Source: Acidimicrobiaceae bacterium (lineage in GTDB: Bacteria; Actinomycetota; Acidimicrobiia; Acidimicrobiales; RAAP-2). Taken from it: a stretch of DNA of 56,779 nt. The DNA is taken from the NCBI GenBank assembly GCA_003132205.1, contig PKWY01000033.1, positions 207,197 to 263,975 of the forward strand, given 5' to 3'. A program made the translations under genes and the position numbers. Shown here one piece after another: positions 35,410 through 44,445 of the stretch. The notes below the pieces were generated by a model that was not told the origin of the DNA, ran no database searches, and saw only the letters and a program-made list of their open reading frames with translations. Within the stretch, counting starts at the first letter, position 1; each line of letters begins with the position of its first letter.

Positions 35410-37064
35410 AACTTCAAGAGGATCTGCAGATCACGGCGAACAGCCGCGAGTTGCTCTGCACCGACAGTCCTTTGCGCGCTGAGTGAATGTCCCTGGCCAG
35501 GTGCGAGTTTCACTTCCATGTAGGCCTTCAGCTTCGGCTCGGTCCCCGACGGGCGAATGACGACGCGGCCGCTTTCGCCCAGCTGGAGCAATACGCCGTC
35601 GGTGGGGAGCAGTCCGTTCCACCCTTTCGCGAGGTCGATCGCTTCGGTGACCGCGATCGCGCCCAGCGTCGAGGGAGGAGCCTCTCGGACCTTGTTGACC
35701 GTGTCGCGAATCGCCTTCAACCCGCTTGGACCTTCCGCGCGCAGGGACAACTGCGCTCCGGCGTGGACCCCGAAGCGGCTCTCGAGCTCATCCAAGCGAT
35801 CGAAGAGCGATTTCCCTTCCTCGGCCAGCTCGTGCGCCAATCGGCACACCGCCAGCGCCGCCGACATCCCGTCCTTGTCCGCGACCAGGGGATCGACCGC
35901 ATAACCGAGCGCTTCCTCGTAACCGAAGCGCAGGACGCCGTCGCTGGCGGCGCGAGAGATCCACTTGAATCCGGTGAGCGTCGCCTCGAAGTGGACGCCG
36001 GCGTCGCGCGCCATCTCCTCGAGCATCGTGGACGAGACGATGGTCGTGGCGACGACGTCATCGGGTGACGTCATCTCGTCCAGTAGCGCTGACGCGAGCA
36101 GCCAGCCGATCTCGTCTCCGCGAAGCGTGCGCCAACCGGTGCTGGCCTTTGCCGCCACGCCTAATCGGTCCGCGTCGGGATCGTTGGCGATGACCAGTGT
36201 CGATAACGCCTCTTCGGCTTTCGCCATCGCGAGGTCGAGCGCGCCCGGTTCCTCGGGGTTCGGGAACGGCAGGGTGGGGAAACGTCCGTCGGGGGCGAAC
36301 TGCTGCTCGACGACGGCGATGGAGCGAAACCCGGCTTCGCCAAAGAGCGACATCATCGGCTCGCCGCCGACCCCGTGGAGCGGCGTGTACGTGATCTTCA
36401 GGTCACTACCACCCGCGACGGCGAAACGCCGCGCGAAGTGCTCGTGGTACGAGGCGAGAACCTGGTCCGAGACCGCATGGTGCCGGTCGCTCGAGCGATC
36501 ACCGAGCGCCGGGGTCGTCGACGCGTTGGCGTAGCGTTCGACGATCTCGTCGCTCGGCGGGATGATCTGGGACCCATCGGGTCCGTAGAGCTTGTAGCCA
36601 TTGTCCTTGGGTGGGTTGTGGCTCGCGGTGATCATGATCCCCGCGCCCGCGTGCAGGGCCTTCACGGCGTAAGCCACGAATGGTGTCGGGAGCGGGCGGG
36701 GCATCTCGTAGACGGTGACGCCGGCGCCCAGCAAGACGGCGACGACTTCATCGTTGAACTTCTCGGATCCGCGTCGAGCGTCACGCCCGACGACGACTCC
36801 CCTCGAGGGTTCGACGCCGATCTCGTCGAGCCACGCGACGACTCCTTGCGTGGCGCGGCGCACCGTGTAGCGGTTCATGCCCGCCGGACCCGCCATCATT
36901 GGGCCACGAAGTCCGGCGGTCCCGAAGTTCAAGCGGGATTCGAACCGGCGATTCAGCTCCTCTTCGTCGCCCCGATCGAGCAGGTGCTGCAGCATGGCCC
37001 GATCCTCATCATCGGGATCGCCCGCGATCCACGCCTCGACCCGGTCGATCAACTCACCGTTCAC
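35406..37064 (-). CDS. Phosphohexomutase-family enzyme (probable phosphopentomutase role)
   Basis: A 552-residue alpha-D-phosphohexomutase. It has the catalytic serine loop TASHNPPKDNGYKLYGPDG, the metal loop DPDADRLGV, a sugar loop FGYEEALGY and the phosphate loop RPSGTEPKLKAYMEV. Its place between adenosine deaminase and PNP, and the lack of a DeoB gene, suggest it interconverts ribose- and deoxyribose-1-phosphate and 5-phosphate, as PGM2-like proteins do. That role is inferred. Start is GTG overlapping the PNP stop (GTGA). Confidence 0.85.
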   Translation of the reverse strand: MNGELIDRVEAWIAGDPDDEDRAMLQHLLDRGDEEELNRRFESRLNFGTAGLRGPMMAGPAGMNRYTVRRATQGVVAWLDEIGVEPSRGVVVGRDARRGSEKFNDEVVAVLLGAGVTVYEMPRPLPTPFVAYAVKALHAGAGIMITASHNPPKDNGYKLYGPDGSQIIPPSDEIVERYANASTTPALGDRSSDRHHAVSDQVLASYHEHFARRFAVAGGSDLKITYTPLHGVGGEPMMSLFGEAGFRSIAVVEQQFAPDGRFPTLPFPNPEEPGALDLAMAKAEEALSTLVIANDPDADRLGVAAKASTGWRTLRGDEIGWLLASALLDEMTSPDDVVATTIVSSTMLEEMARDAGVHFEATLTGFKWISRAASDGVLRFGYEEALGYAVDPLVADKDGMSAALAVCRLAHELAEEGKSLFDRLDELESRFGVHAGAQLSLRAEGPSGLKAIRDTVNKVREAPPSTLGAIAVTEAIDLAKGWNGLLPTDGVLLQLGESGRVVIRPSGTEPKLKAYMEVKLAPGQGHSLSAQRTVGAEQLAAVRRDLQILLKF

Positions 37065-37879
37065 AGGGCTGGCACGAGTTCGGCCAGCAGCGCACCGAGA
37101 GAGCCTGCGGCGTTCTGTCCCGCTTCGAGCACCTCCAGGTGGTTGAGCGCGGTGTGCGACACCCCCGCCGCCAGGTTCGAGATCAGGCTGAGGCCCAGCA
37201 CTTCGACGCCGAGATGGCGCGCCGCGATCGCCTCGAGAACGGTCGACATGCCCACGAGTGTCGCGCCCATGGTCTTCACCATCGTGATCTCAGCGGGGGT
37301 CTCATAGTGAGGTCCGCGAAAGCCCGCGTAGACGCCCTCGCCGAGCGCGGGGGCGGCTTGCTTCACGACGGCGCGCAGGCGCGCGCTGTAGAGATCGGTC
37401 AGGTCGACGAAGCGTGAACCGTACCCCTCGGGAGGCGAGGCTCCCTCCATTGGCGAAGTCGACGTCAGATTGATGTGGTCGCGGATGACCACGACGGTTC
37501 CCGCCCCGTGCGCGGGATCGATGCCGCCGCAGGCGTTGGTGAGCACGACTTTGCTGGCTCCGGCGGCGATGATAGTGCGCACCGGATGAACCACCTGGTG
37601 CGCGGTGTTCCCCTCGTAGAGGTGCACGCGTCCCGCCACGAGAGCCACCTTTCGCCCGTTGACGTCGAGCGACAGGATCTGCCCGCTGTGTCCGGTGACG
37701 GTAGGCGCGACGAAGCCGGAGAGTTCGGACGTCGCGACGACGCTTTTCGCCTCGCCGAGGACACCGGCGCCCTCCTTCCATCCCGAGCCCAGCACGATCG
37801 CGATGTCGTACGAGTCGAAGCCGCTCTTCTCGCGCAGTTCATCCGCCGCGAGTTGTGCCAATTCATAAGGATTCGTCAT
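37061..37879 (-). CDS. Purine nucleoside phosphorylase
   Basis: A 272-residue trimeric-type PNP with IAIVLGSGWKEGAG near residue 25, VLTNACGGIDPAHGAG and the base-binding region LGLSLISNLAAGVS. It phosphorolyses inosine and guanosine to base and ribose-1-phosphate. The ATG at 37879 is 1 nt into the stop of the upstream dehydrogenase gene (TGATG), a coupled start; an ATG at 37900 is the alternative. Confidence 0.92.
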   Translation of the reverse strand: MTNPYELAQLAADELREKSGFDSYDIAIVLGSGWKEGAGVLGEAKSVVATSELSGFVAPTVTGHSGQILSLDVNGRKVALVAGRVHLYEGNTAHQVVHPVRTIIAAGASKVVLTNACGGIDPAHGAGTVVVIRDHINLTSTSPMEGASPPEGYGSRFVDLTDLYSARLRAVVKQAAPALGEGVYAGFRGPHYETPAEITMVKTMGATLVGMSTVLEAIAARHLGVEVLGLSLISNLAAGVSHTALNHLEVLEAGQNAAGSLGALLAELVPAL

Positions 37880-38736
37880 CACTGTCCAATCGTGTGCCAT
37901 ACGGTCGAGGTCTCGATGAACGCTCGCAGCCGTCGAGTTGTCGTTGCGGTGTCGCTTTCGTTGGGGCGAAAGACCCGCTTGATCGACGCGGCCGCCGTGA
38001 TGCTCAGTTCGTTCGCCTCATCGCCAACGACCCCGGCGAGGTCGATCCCGTCAACGTCCTCGTGCGACGCGAGCGTGGGCGCCAGTTCGGCGGTGATGCC
38101 GGAGACGATGTTGAGTACCCCCGGCGGGAAATCCGAGGTGACGGTCATCTCGCCGAGCAGGATGCTCGGTGTCGGACGCCGCTCGCTCGAGATGACGACC
38201 ACAGTGTTGCCAGCTGAGATCGGCGCGAGCACCTCGTCGACGAACCCCTCCAGCGAGGAATTCTGCGATGCGATGACCGCGACGACACCGCTCGGGGTCG
38301 GAAGCGAGAAGTTGAAGAACGGACCCGCCACCGGATTCGCTCCGCCGAAGACCTGGGCGATCTTGTCGGTCCATCCGGCGTACCAGACCATCCGGTCGAT
38401 GGCGCGCGAGACGCTCTTCTGTGCCTTCTTGGCGCTGAGGCCCTCGGCGAGGGCCACGTGCTCGGCCAACTCGGCCCGGCGTGATTCGGCCATCTCCGCG
38501 AGACGGTAGATGACCTGGCCTCGGTTGTACGCGGTCGACCCCCACCACTTCGCCTGCGCTGCGCGGGCGGCCGCCACGGCGTCGCGAAGGTCCTTGCGCG
38601 ACCCCTGAGCCACGTTGGCCAGGAACTCCCCGCTCGCCGTGGTCACTTCGTAACTGCGGCCCGACTCGGAGCGCGGAAAGGCGCCGTTGATGAGCAGCTT
38701 GTAGGTCTTTCGAACGTCGAGACGGCTATCAGACAT
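37879..38736 (-). CDS. Half-length aldehyde dehydrogenase-like protein without catalytic cysteine
   Basis: A 285-residue protein matching the NAD-binding half of aldehyde dehydrogenases (KTYKLLINGAFPRSESGRSY, WYAGWTDKI, PTPSGVVAVI, AGNTVVVISSE). It ends before the catalytic domain and contains no cysteine at all. It cannot be an active ALDH alone. Paired with the full ALDH upstream (8-nt overlap) it mirrors the truncated second domain of ALDH16, so a structural or subunit partner role is likely. The ATG at 38736 begins directly at the domain. Confidence 0.8.
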   Translation of the reverse strand: MSDSRLDVRKTYKLLINGAFPRSESGRSYEVTTASGEFLANVAQGSRKDLRDAVAAARAAQAKWWGSTAYNRGQVIYRLAEMAESRRAELAEHVALAEGLSAKKAQKSVSRAIDRMVWYAGWTDKIAQVFGGANPVAGPFFNFSLPTPSGVVAVIASQNSSLEGFVDEVLAPISAGNTVVVISSERRPTPSILLGEMTVTSDFPPGVLNIVSGITAELAPTLASHEDVDGIDLAGVVGDEANELSITAAASIKRVFRPNESDTATTTRRLRAFIETSTVWHTIGQ

Positions 38737-40195
38737 TGAGGTACGCCTCCAGACCATGACGGCCACCTTCGCGCCCGAAGCCGGATTCGCGGACCCCTCC
38801 GAAGGGGCTCGTCGGATCGAAACGGTTGTACGTATTGGCCCAGATCACTCCGGCGCGCAGGCGCTGGGCGACCCAGAGGGTCCGGCTCCCCTTCTCACTC
38901 CAGACACCGCACGCGAGCCCGTAGTTGGTGTTGTTGGCCTTGGCGACCGCTTCTTCGGGGGTGCGGAACGTCAGCACCGAAAGCACCGGGCCGAAGATCT
39001 CCTCGCGCGCGATGCGGTGCGACTGCGAGACGTCGGCGAAGATCGTCGGCGCGAACCAGTAGCCGTTCTCGGGAAGCACGCACGAGCTCGTGTAGCGCGT
39101 CGCGCCCTCGCCCTCACCGAACGCGGTGAGTTCCTGGATGCGGGCCAACTGCGCCGCCGAATTGATGGCCCCGACGTCGGTGTTCTTGTCCATCGGGTCG
39201 CCCACGCGCAGCTGCTCGACGCGGCGCACCAGCCGGCGAAGCACTTCGTCGGCGATCGACTCCTGCACGAGGAGCCGCGAACCCGCGCAGCACACATGAC
39301 CCTGGTTGAAGAAGATGCCATCGATGATGCCTTCGATCATCTCGTCGATCGGGGCGTCCTCGAACACGATGTTCGCTCCCTTGCCGCCGAGCTCGAGTGT
39401 GAGCCGCTTCTGGCTCGACGCGACACGCTGCTGGATCAGCCTTCCGACGTCGGTCGATCCCGTGAACGCGATCTTGTCCACTCCGGGGTGGTCGACGAGC
39501 GCGGCGCCCGTCGTGCCGTTCCCGGTGACGATGTTGACGACGCCGGGCGGCAGTTCGGCCTGCTGGAGGATCTCGGCGAGGATCAGCGCGCTGAGCGGCG
39601 TCGTCTCCGCGGGCTTCAACACGCAGGTGTTGCCGGCAGCGAGCGCGGGAGCGAGTTTCCACGCCGCCATCAGGAGCGGGAAGTTCCAAGGGATGATCTG
39701 GCCCGCAACGCCAATGGGCCGGGGATCCGCCCCGAATCCCGCATGGTCGAGCTTGTCCGCCCAGCCGGCGTAATAGAAGAAGTGCGCCGCGGCCAACGGG
39801 ATGTCGACGTCGCGCGACTCGCGGATGGGCTTGCCGTTGTCGAGGGTCTCCACGACCGCGAGCTCGCGGGCCCTTTCCTGGATCAGCCGGGCGATGCGAA
39901 AGAGGTACTTCGAACGCTCGGCGCCCGTGGTCTTGGACCAGACCGTTTCGTAGGCGTGGCGGGCCGCCGCGACCGCCGCGTCCACGTCACCGGCGCTCGC
40001 CTGGGCGACCGTCGCGATGACCTCCTCGTTCGCCGGATTCAGCGTCACGAACTGCTCGTGCTTGGATGGATCGCTGAACGATCCGTCGATGAACAGCCCG
40101 TAGCTCGGCTTCAGCCGAGCGATCGAGGCGGACTCGGGAGCCGGGTCGTACTCGAGTGAGCCCAGTTGCGAATTCGCCAGTTTCTTCTCGGTCAT
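38729..40195 (-). CDS. Aldehyde dehydrogenase
   Basis: A 488-residue ALDH with the NAD region WNFPLLMAAWKLAPALAAGN, FTGSTDVGR, the catalytic glutamate in LELGGKGANIVFED (residue 268) and the catalytic cysteine in NQGHVCCAGSR (302). It probably oxidises the acetaldehyde released by DeoC to acetate. It lies one base after deoC and overlaps the short ALDH-like gene downstream. The exact aldehyde is inferred. Confidence 0.9.
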   Translation of the reverse strand: MTEKKLANSQLGSLEYDPAPESASIARLKPSYGLFIDGSFSDPSKHEQFVTLNPANEEVIATVAQASAGDVDAAVAAARHAYETVWSKTTGAERSKYLFRIARLIQERARELAVVETLDNGKPIRESRDVDIPLAAAHFFYYAGWADKLDHAGFGADPRPIGVAGQIIPWNFPLLMAAWKLAPALAAGNTCVLKPAETTPLSALILAEILQQAELPPGVVNIVTGNGTTGAALVDHPGVDKIAFTGSTDVGRLIQQRVASSQKRLTLELGGKGANIVFEDAPIDEMIEGIIDGIFFNQGHVCCAGSRLLVQESIADEVLRRLVRRVEQLRVGDPMDKNTDVGAINSAAQLARIQELTAFGEGEGATRYTSSCVLPENGYWFAPTIFADVSQSHRIAREEIFGPVLSVLTFRTPEEAVAKANNTNYGLACGVWSEKGSRTLWVAQRLRAGVIWANTYNRFDPTSPFGGVRESGFGREGGRHGLEAYLNV

Positions 40196-40196
40196 G

Positions 40197-41189
40197 TCAG
40201 TCCCCGCTGAATTCGTCGGGTCGAACGTACGCCCCGCGTTGCTGCTTGAGTCGCTGCATCAGGAGATCGTTGAGCAGTGACGACGCGCCGAAGCGGAATA
40301 GATCGGGCGTGAGCCATGTCGAGCCCACGGTCTCATTGACGAGGACGAGGTACTTCATCGCGTCCTTGGTGTTGCGGATCCCGCCCGCCACCTTCACCCC
40401 GACAATCCGACCCGTGGTCTCGGCGAAGTCACGAACCGCTTCGAGCATGACGAGGGCGACGGGCGTCGTGGCGTTCACCGTGACCTTGCCGGTGGAGGTC
40501 TTGATGAAGTCGGCGCCAGCGAGCATCGCGAGCCAACTGGCTCGGCGAACGTTGTCGTAGGTGACCAGCTCTCCCGTTTCCAGGATGACCTTCAGGTGCG
40601 CTTCGCCGCACGTCTCTTTCACAGCGGCCACTTCGTCGAAGACCTGCCCCAATCGGCCAGAGAGGAACGCCCCGCGGTCGATCACCATGTCGATCTCGTT
40701 GGCCCCCGCGGCGACTGCCTCGTGGACATCGAGCAGCTTCACGTTGAGCGACGCGCGTCCCGATGGGAACGCCGTCGCGACCGAGGCAACGGCTACGGGT
40801 GCGTCGGCGAGCACCGAACGCGCGTGTGCGACCAGGTCCGGGTACACGCACACCGCGGCGACCGACGGTACGGTGAGGTCGCGAGGGTCGGGTCGAAGGG
40901 CCTTGGCGCAGAGCGAACTCACCCGACCGGGCGTGTCGGCGCCTTCCAGAGTCGTGAGGTCCACCATGGAGATCGCCAGGTCAATGGCGGCCAGCTTGGT
41001 CGACTTCTTGATCGATCGCGTCGCCAGCTGGGCGGCCCGCGCCTCCGCGCCAACGGCGTCAACGCCCGAAAGAGCCGTAAGAAGCGCGCGAAGCTGCGCC
41101 TCGGACCCGACGGCCGGAACAGTGCTCGTGCGGGGGATCTTGACGCCGTAATCATCTTTGCTCACGAGGCGAAGAGGCGCGGTACTCAC
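40197..41189 (-). CDS. deoC: Deoxyribose-phosphate aldolase
   Basis: A 330-residue class I aldolase, longer than the usual 220-260. It has the Schiff-base lysine in DFIKTSTGKVTV and the second lysine in GVKVAGGIRNTKDAM. It splits 2-deoxyribose-5-phosphate to glyceraldehyde-3-phosphate and acetaldehyde. The N-terminal extension of about 80 residues resembles that of actinobacterial homologues. Start is GTG, 7 nt after a -10 box. Confidence 0.92.
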   Translation of the reverse strand: MSTAPLRLVSKDDYGVKIPRTSTVPAVGSEAQLRALLTALSGVDAVGAEARAAQLATRSIKKSTKLAAIDLAISMVDLTTLEGADTPGRVSSLCAKALRPDPRDLTVPSVAAVCVYPDLVAHARSVLADAPVAVASVATAFPSGRASLNVKLLDVHEAVAAGANEIDMVIDRGAFLSGRLGQVFDEVAAVKETCGEAHLKVILETGELVTYDNVRRASWLAMLAGADFIKTSTGKVTVNATTPVALVMLEAVRDFAETTGRIVGVKVAGGIRNTKDAMKYLVLVNETVGSTWLTPDLFRFGASSLLNDLLMQRLKQQRGAYVRPDEFSGD

Positions 41190-41196
41190 CTCAGCA

Positions 41197-41202
41197 ACGC
41201 TA
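41197..41202 (-). promoter_or_regulatory. -10 box of leaderless deoC operon
   Basis: TAGCGT on the minus strand, 7 nt before the GTG at 41189. It probably drives deoC through the pentomutase-like gene. Confidence 0.55.
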
Positions 41203-41234
41203 GCAACGAACCACCACGAAAACCCAAACTCCCC

Positions 41235-41798
41235 TTAGCCAAAGGCGGGAAGTTCGTTCGCCGCCAGACGCGCGGCCAGCGAAGGCGCCGCGGCATCCTT
41301 GGGGCTCAGGAGGGGTTCACCGTGGACGGTCCACGGGACGTTGATCTGCGGGTCGAACGGATCAATCTCCAACTCGAACGGCGCGTTGAAGGGCGACGAC
41401 AAGAGATACGAAAGCGCCGCGGTCTCGCTGGTGACGCAGAACCCGTGAGCCACGCCCGCGGGAAGCAGGACCGACCGGCCCTCGCTGGCGCCGAGGTGCA
41501 CGACTTCGACGCGGGCGAACGAAGGCGAACCAACGCGAACGTCGACAATGACGTCATCCAACTCCCCAAAGACGCACGTGACCACCTTCGCCTGGCCCTG
41601 GGGAGCGAGCGAGTAATGGAGTCCGCGCACGACGTCGCGGCTCGACATCGAGAGGTTCGCCTGCTCCGCGTGAAACGAGACGCCCGCCGCCTCGACGTCA
41701 CCGAGCTTGAACCATTCGCGAAAGAATCCTCGGTCGTCACCGTGGACGGGTGACTCGAGCACGAAGAGCCCGGGGATCGAGAGTTCGCGCAACTTCAT
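41235..41798 (-). CDS. rfbC: dTDP-4-dehydrorhamnose 3,5-epimerase
   Basis: A 187-residue RmlC-type cupin: SPVHGDDRGFFREWF, the catalytic histidine in RGLHYSLAPQGQAKVV, GVAHGFCVTSETA and a C-terminal NVPWTVHGEPLLSPKD. It epimerises dTDP-4-keto-6-deoxyglucose to the rhamnose form. The ATG at 41798 overlaps the rfbB stop by 1 nt (TGATG). rfbD, the last step, is not seen here. Confidence 0.9.
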   Translation of the reverse strand: MKLRELSIPGLFVLESPVHGDDRGFFREWFKLGDVEAAGVSFHAEQANLSMSSRDVVRGLHYSLAPQGQAKVVTCVFGELDDVIVDVRVGSPSFARVEVVHLGASEGRSVLLPAGVAHGFCVTSETAALSYLLSSPFNAPFELEIDPFDPQINVPWTVHGEPLLSPKDAAAPSLAARLAANELPAFG

Positions 41799-42772
41799 CA
41801 CTGCGTCTCCTTCAGCGGCCGCCACCACACCTCGTTATCGTGGTACCACTTCACGGTTGCGGCGAGGCCCTCGTCGAAGTTGACCAGGGGTTCGTAGCCG
41901 AGCTCTTCGCTGATCTTCGTGCAGTCCACCGAGTAGCGACGGTCGTGGCCGAGACGGTCGGTGACGGGCTCGATCCTCGACTCATCGCACCCGCAGAGCT
42001 CCAGCAGGCGACGCGTCAACTCCTTGTTGGTCAACTCGGTACCGCCGCCGATATTGTAGATCTCCCCGGCGCGGCCCTTCTCGAGGACGAGCAGTATCCC
42101 GCGGCAGTGGTCGTCGACGTGCAGCCAGTCACGAACGTTCAGCCCATCACCGTAGAGCGGCACGTTGAGTCCGTCGCTCAGGTTGGTGACGAACAGGGGA
42201 ATAACCTTCTCGGGGAACTGACGCGGCCCGTAGTTGTTCGAGCACCTCGTCACCATGACGGGCAGACCGAAGGTCCGGTGGTACGCGAGCGCCGCCAGGT
42301 CCGCGCCGGCCTTGCTCGATGAGTACGGCGAATTCGGCTCGAGGAGGTGGTTCTCGTGCCACGACCCCTCGGGAATCGTCCCGTAGACCTCGTCAGTGGA
42401 GATATGCACGAAGCGCTCGACCCCACCGCGGCGCGCACTCTCGAGCAGCTGCTGGGTGCCGAGAACGTTGGTTTCATAGAACGCCCGTGCTCCGGTGATG
42501 GAGCGGTCAACGTGGCTCTCCGCGGCGAAGTGAACTACCGCGTGGGCGTTTCGGAGCAACTCGTCGGTGATCTCCGCGTCGAGGATCGAACCTTCGACGA
42601 AGGTGACACGCGAGTCGAGGAGGGCCTGAGTCATGTTCTCACGACGCCCCGAGTAGGTCAAGGCGTCGAGGAGGATGATCTCGTCGTAGCCAAGTCGCTC
42701 GGCGTCCCCGAGAAAGAGTTCAGTAAACCGAGAGCCAATGAACCCGGCCGCCCCAGTTATCACTATGCGCAT
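41798..42772 (-). CDS. rfbB: dTDP-glucose 4,6-dehydratase
   Basis: A 324-residue short-chain dehydrogenase-type enzyme. It has the NAD motif GAAGFIGSRF near residue 7, the HISTDEVYG catalytic aspartate-glutamate, the YSSSKA lysine-tyrosine pair and NNYGPRQFPEKVIP. It makes dTDP-4-keto-6-deoxyglucose from dTDP-glucose. The frame is open to 43375 but that part overlaps rfbA in reverse; the ATG at 42772 has a GAGG site. Confidence 0.93.
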   Translation of the reverse strand: MRIVITGAAGFIGSRFTELFLGDAERLGYDEIILLDALTYSGRRENMTQALLDSRVTFVEGSILDAEITDELLRNAHAVVHFAAESHVDRSITGARAFYETNVLGTQQLLESARRGGVERFVHISTDEVYGTIPEGSWHENHLLEPNSPYSSSKAGADLAALAYHRTFGLPVMVTRCSNNYGPRQFPEKVIPLFVTNLSDGLNVPLYGDGLNVRDWLHVDDHCRGILLVLEKGRAGEIYNIGGGTELTNKELTRRLLELCGCDESRIEPVTDRLGHDRRYSVDCTKISEELGYEPLVNFDEGLAATVKWYHDNEVWWRPLKETQ

Positions 42773-42811
42773 TGAGGTACCTCGGCCTTTAGAAAGGGGT
42801 GTTGAGACTTC

Positions 42812-42817
42812 TATACT
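42812..42817 (+). promoter_or_regulatory. -10 box of leaderless rfbA gene
   Basis: TATACT, 6 nt before the GTG at 42824, in the 51-bp gap to the divergent rfbB. Confidence 0.65.
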
Positions 42818-42823
42818 AATGAG

Positions 42824-43609
42824 GTGAGGGGAATCATTCTGGCCGGAGGTAGTGGGACTCGCCTGTATCCCATCACGCGCGCCGTGTCCAAGCAGTTGCT
42901 GCCGATCTACGACAAGCCAATGATTTACTATCCGCTGAGCACGTTGATGCTCAGCGGGCTGCGCGAGATCCTCCTCATCACGACTCCCCACGATCAGGAC
43001 GCCTTCCAGCGCCTGCTCGGTGACGGATCGCAACTGGGTATCAAGATCTCCTACGTCGTTCAGGAGCAGCCCAACGGCCTCGCCCAGGCGCTCATCCTCG
43101 GCGAGGAGTTCCTGAACGGCGACAAGTGCGCACTCATTCTCGGCGACAATCTCTTCTACGGTCCCGGACTCGGAACCCACCTCCGCCAGAACATCGATGT
43201 CGTGGGCGCGCTCATCTTCGCCTACGAGGTGGGCGACCCCTCCGCGTACGGGGTCGTGGAGTTCGACGAGCACGGCAAGGTCATCTCGATCGAAGAGAAG
43301 CCCGCCGTGCCGAAGAGCAACTACGCAGTGCCGGGGATCTACTTCTACGACGAGCGCGCCACGAAGCTGGCGCACGAGCTCAAGCCCAGCGCGCGCGGTG
43401 AACTCGAGATCACTGCACTCAACAACGCATACCTCGAGATGGGCGAACTACGGGCGGAGGTGCTCTCGCGCGCCACCACGTGGCTCGACACCGGCACCCA
43501 CGAATCGCTCTATGAGGCCGGCGGACTTATCCGCACGCTCCAGCATCGCAATGGTTTTCGCATCGGCGACGTGGAGCAGATTGCCCGCGACCAGGGCTGG
43601 ATCGAGTAG
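42824..43609 (+). CDS. rfbA: Glucose-1-phosphate thymidylyltransferase
   Basis: A 261-residue nucleotidyltransferase: [20 protein letters not shown] at the start, then GDNLFYG and [13 protein letters not shown]. It makes dTDP-glucose, the first step to dTDP-rhamnose. It is somewhat shorter than the usual 290 residues, with a clean end, so a short form is likely. Start is GTG, leaderless. With rfbB and rfbC it gives three of the four dTDP-rhamnose enzymes. Confidence 0.93.
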   Translation: MRGIILAGGSGTRLYPITRAVSKQLLPIYDKPMIYYPLSTLMLSGLREILLITTPHDQDAFQRLLGDGSQLGIKISYVVQEQPNGLAQALILGEEFLNGDKCALILGDNLFYGPGLGTHLRQNIDVVGALIFAYEVGDPSAYGVVEFDEHGKVISIEEKPAVPKSNYAVPGIYFYDERATKLAHELKPSARGELEITALNNAYLEMGELRAEVLSRATTWLDTGTHESLYEAGGLIRTLQHRNGFRIGDVEQIARDQGWIE

Positions 43610-43632
43610 CGAACCCGTTCAAGGCTTCTGGG

Positions 43633-44388
43633 TCAGCGCTCGAGCGACGCTTCGAACTCGGCGAGCAGATCAAAGAAGCGTTCGGGCTCGACGAGGTGCG
43701 GATAGTGGCCGGCGCCCTCCCACTGCTCGATGCGCGCCCCGCTCACGAGGTTCGAGAGCCAGTCCTCGTAACCCTCACCCGGGTTGGTCCCGTGCAGTGA
43801 TAGATACGGCACGGCGATGGCGCTCGCCAACGACGTGACCATCGCTTCGAGGTCCTCGGCCTCCGCTTCAAGCACAGCGGCCCAGATGGAGAGCACGACT
43901 TCGTGATCAGCGCGTCGAAGCGTGGCCAGTCGCTTCCACTCCTCATCGTCGACTCTCCCGCGCATCGACTCGAACACGATGGTCATCGCCTGCTGGAAGG
44001 CTTCGTCGTCGCCGCGCAGCATCGATTCGATCGGCCGCAGGGAGGTCTGGAAATCGCCCAGTCGCATGGGCTGATCGATGTTGACAACCCCGCGGCACGG
44101 GTACATCGCGGCGTACACGCTCGCGACGGTGCCACCCAGTGAGTGGCCGATGAGCAGGGGTTTCTCGATCCGGAGGGCCTCGACAACCTCGTGCACGTCG
44201 GACGCCAGCGTGATCACGTCGTAGGGCCCCATCGCCTCGGACTCGCCGTGGCCGCGCAGGTCCACCGCGATCACGTCGTGGGAACTGGCCAGTCGTTCCA
44301 GAAGAGGATCCCACGATCGTCGCGACTCGGTGATTCCGTGCACGAGCACGACCGGGGTTCCTTCACCACTTCGTTCAAATTGGAGCAT
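43633..44388 (-). CDS. Alpha/beta hydrolase
   Basis: A 251-residue hydrolase: oxyanion segment VLVHGITESRRSWDPLL, nucleophile GHSLGG, aspartate region and the final histidine in WEGAGHYPHLVEPERF. Substrate unknown. AAAGG lies just before the ATG. Confidence 0.85.
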   Translation of the reverse strand: MLQFERSGEGTPVVLVHGITESRRSWDPLLERLASSHDVIAVDLRGHGESEAMGPYDVITLASDVHEVVEALRIEKPLLIGHSLGGTVASVYAAMYPCRGVVNIDQPMRLGDFQTSLRPIESMLRGDDEAFQQAMTIVFESMRGRVDDEEWKRLATLRRADHEVVLSIWAAVLEAEAEDLEAMVTSLASAIAVPYLSLHGTNPGEGYEDWLSNLVSGARIEQWEGAGHYPHLVEPERFFDLLAEFEASLER

Positions 44389-44445
44389 GTGGCCTTTCTA
44401 TCACTGGCCGCAACGATACGTTCCAGAAGGTGCCGAGCTCGGGGA

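Noticed and set aside
38756..40159. 467-codon plus-strand frame opposite the ALDH gene
   Set aside because: Arginine-rich shadow of a gene with complete ALDH motifs.
42773..43375. N-terminal extension of rfbB reaching into rfbA
   Set aside because: The Rossmann motif starts right at the ATG at 42772 with a ribosome site; the extension is antisense to rfbA.
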